Part shown: piece after piece, positions 40,211 to 40,739 of the stretch | Layout: every line of letters begins with the position of its first letter | Position numbering within the stretch: position 1 is the first letter of the stretch | Source of the DNA: Nonomuraea corallina | GTDB taxonomy: Bacteria > Actinomycetota > Actinomycetes > Streptosporangiales > Streptosporangiaceae | Assembly: GCF_027620315.1 (NCBI RefSeq) | Contig: NZ_JAPNNL010000047.1 | Location: 1 to 40,739, forward strand | DNA: 40,739 bases | Direction: 5' to 3' | Notes under the pieces: generated by a model | The model's input: the letters and a program-made list of their open reading frames with translations, nothing else | What the model was told of the DNA's origin: nothing | The model's database searches: none | Program-made: the position numbers and the translations under genes

Positions 40211-40739
40211 TCACCCCAGCTGGTCCCGCACGTAGTCCCGCCACCCCCGGGCCAGGTCGCCGGGCGTGAGCCCGTGCGCGGCGAGCGCCCGGTCGGCGCC
40301 GACACTCCGCGCTTCACGGTAGAGCCTCACCAGGGTCCCCTCACCCAGGGTCGCGGCCAGGAACCGACACGCCAGCCACGCCTCCTGGTACGCCCGCGCC
40401 TGCCCGTCGCCGGGGGCGCGGAAGTCGGCGGGACCGGGCAGCTCGCCGGGAGCCCGTCCCGCCCGCACCTCGGCCGCCAGCTCGGCCGCGGCCACGGTGA
40501 CCGGCAGCCCGGCGTCCCGGTAGGCCACGTAGTCGGCGAATCCCTCGTACAGCCAGATCGGAAGACCGCCGGTGCCCGCGGCGACGTGCGTGAGCTCGTG
40601 GGCGAGCACCACGTCCCTGCCGGTCGGGTTGAGCCGGGCGAACCCCTCGGGCACCACGATCACCCGCCTGCCGTCCGCCACGGCCGCCAGCCCGTCGAGC
40701 GGGCCGGTGCCGGCCAGCCGCGCGGCCTCGGCGCCGGAC
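40211..40739 (-). CDS. HExxH peptidase (MA clan), 5' end beyond window
   Basis: The C-terminal 176 residues of a metallopeptidase. HELTH with the downstream WLYEGFADYVAYRD (third-ligand Glu) are the zinc site of gluzincin-like MA-clan peptidases. The start lies beyond the right edge: the frame is still open at 40739, and the GTG at 40681 is not a believable start because it is not preceded by a ribosome site and the in-frame sequence continues (EAARLAGTGPLDGLAAV). Third gene, or earlier, of an operon with the M48 protease and glycosyltransferase. Export cannot be judged without the N terminus. Confidence 0.85.
   Translation of the reverse strand, partial: SGAEAARLAGTGPLDGLAAVADGRRVIVVPEGFARLNPTGRDVVLAHELTHVAAGTGGLPIWLYEGFADYVAYRDAGLPVTVAAAELAAEVRAGRAPGELPGPADFRAPGDGQARAYQEAWLACRFLAATLGEGTLVRLYREARSVGADRALAAHGLTPGDLARGWRDYVRDQLG

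Noticed and set aside
38901..40235. 444-codon plus-strand frame opposite the M48 protease
   Set aside because: Low-complexity Arg/His/Pro composition and no motif; antisense to a clear membrane protease.

Overview
This is a 40.7 kb, very GC-rich stretch of an actinobacterial chromosome. Long shadow reading frames occur on every strand, several starts look leaderless, and the catabolic ABC transporter has no ATPase of its own. The gene content (short ThiI, LytTR two-component pair, SCO2127-glkA-like pair, ArsA/SRPBCC operon, PimB'-like glycosyltransferase) fits a filamentous actinomycete. Streptosporangiaceae (Nonomuraea-like) is my best guess, but it is an inference. I see no insertion sequence, prophage, CRISPR array, rRNA or tRNA. 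Both end genes run off the window.

Region by region. 1-5144 (minus): a tight purine-catabolic operon, uraD-uraH-uricase-XDH FAD subunit-XDH 2Fe-2S subunit-8-oxoguanine deaminase-glycerate kinase. The molybdenum subunit of xanthine dehydrogenase is absent from its expected place. 5306-6148: endonuclease IV, then a 0.6 kb convergent intergenic region. 6771-9437 (minus): a YuiH-type sulfite-oxidase-fold protein and a LytS/LytR-like pair. 9475-10666: DAHP synthase behind a complete aromatic leader-peptide attenuator. 10701-13251 (minus): thiI and a phosphofructokinase with the residues of PPi-dependent enzymes. 13312-14833: glpK, with a DasR-like palindrome between it and pfkA. 14865-18502: a Clp-N/HTH protein under two perfect palindromes, a lactonase-fold protein, a MarR-GNAT fusion and a PhoX-like protein. 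18654-22274: dps, divergent from a MerR regulator coupled to a VIT-VWA protein. 22043-25618: YciI (lost stop), a lone cNMP-binding domain, mmuM, plsC and an esterase. 25665-32034: a proline-rich membrane protein, a secreted protein, and an operon of SRPBCC, ArsA, SCO2127-like, glucokinase and nuclease-fold genes, then a phosphoesterase. 32173-37740: fadD, a heptad-repeat coiled coil, and a sugar-type ABC transporter (binding protein and two permeases). 37750-40739 (minus): PimB'-like glycosyltransferase, M48 protease and a HExxH peptidase.

How the genes work together. The urate pathway runs from oxidised purines to allantoin; glycerate kinase would return glyoxylate-derived glycerate to glycolysis. 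Glucokinase, phosphofructokinase and glycerol kinase lie within 16 kb of each other and may share carbon-source control. The most rewarding signals are regulatory and structural: the aroF attenuator, the paired Clp-N/HTH palindromes, the DasR-like site, the MerR/VIT-VWA/dps operator, and a repeated habit of short tandem repeats lying across stop codons, mostly between convergent genes. In one case (yciI) such a duplication is tied to loss of the stop.
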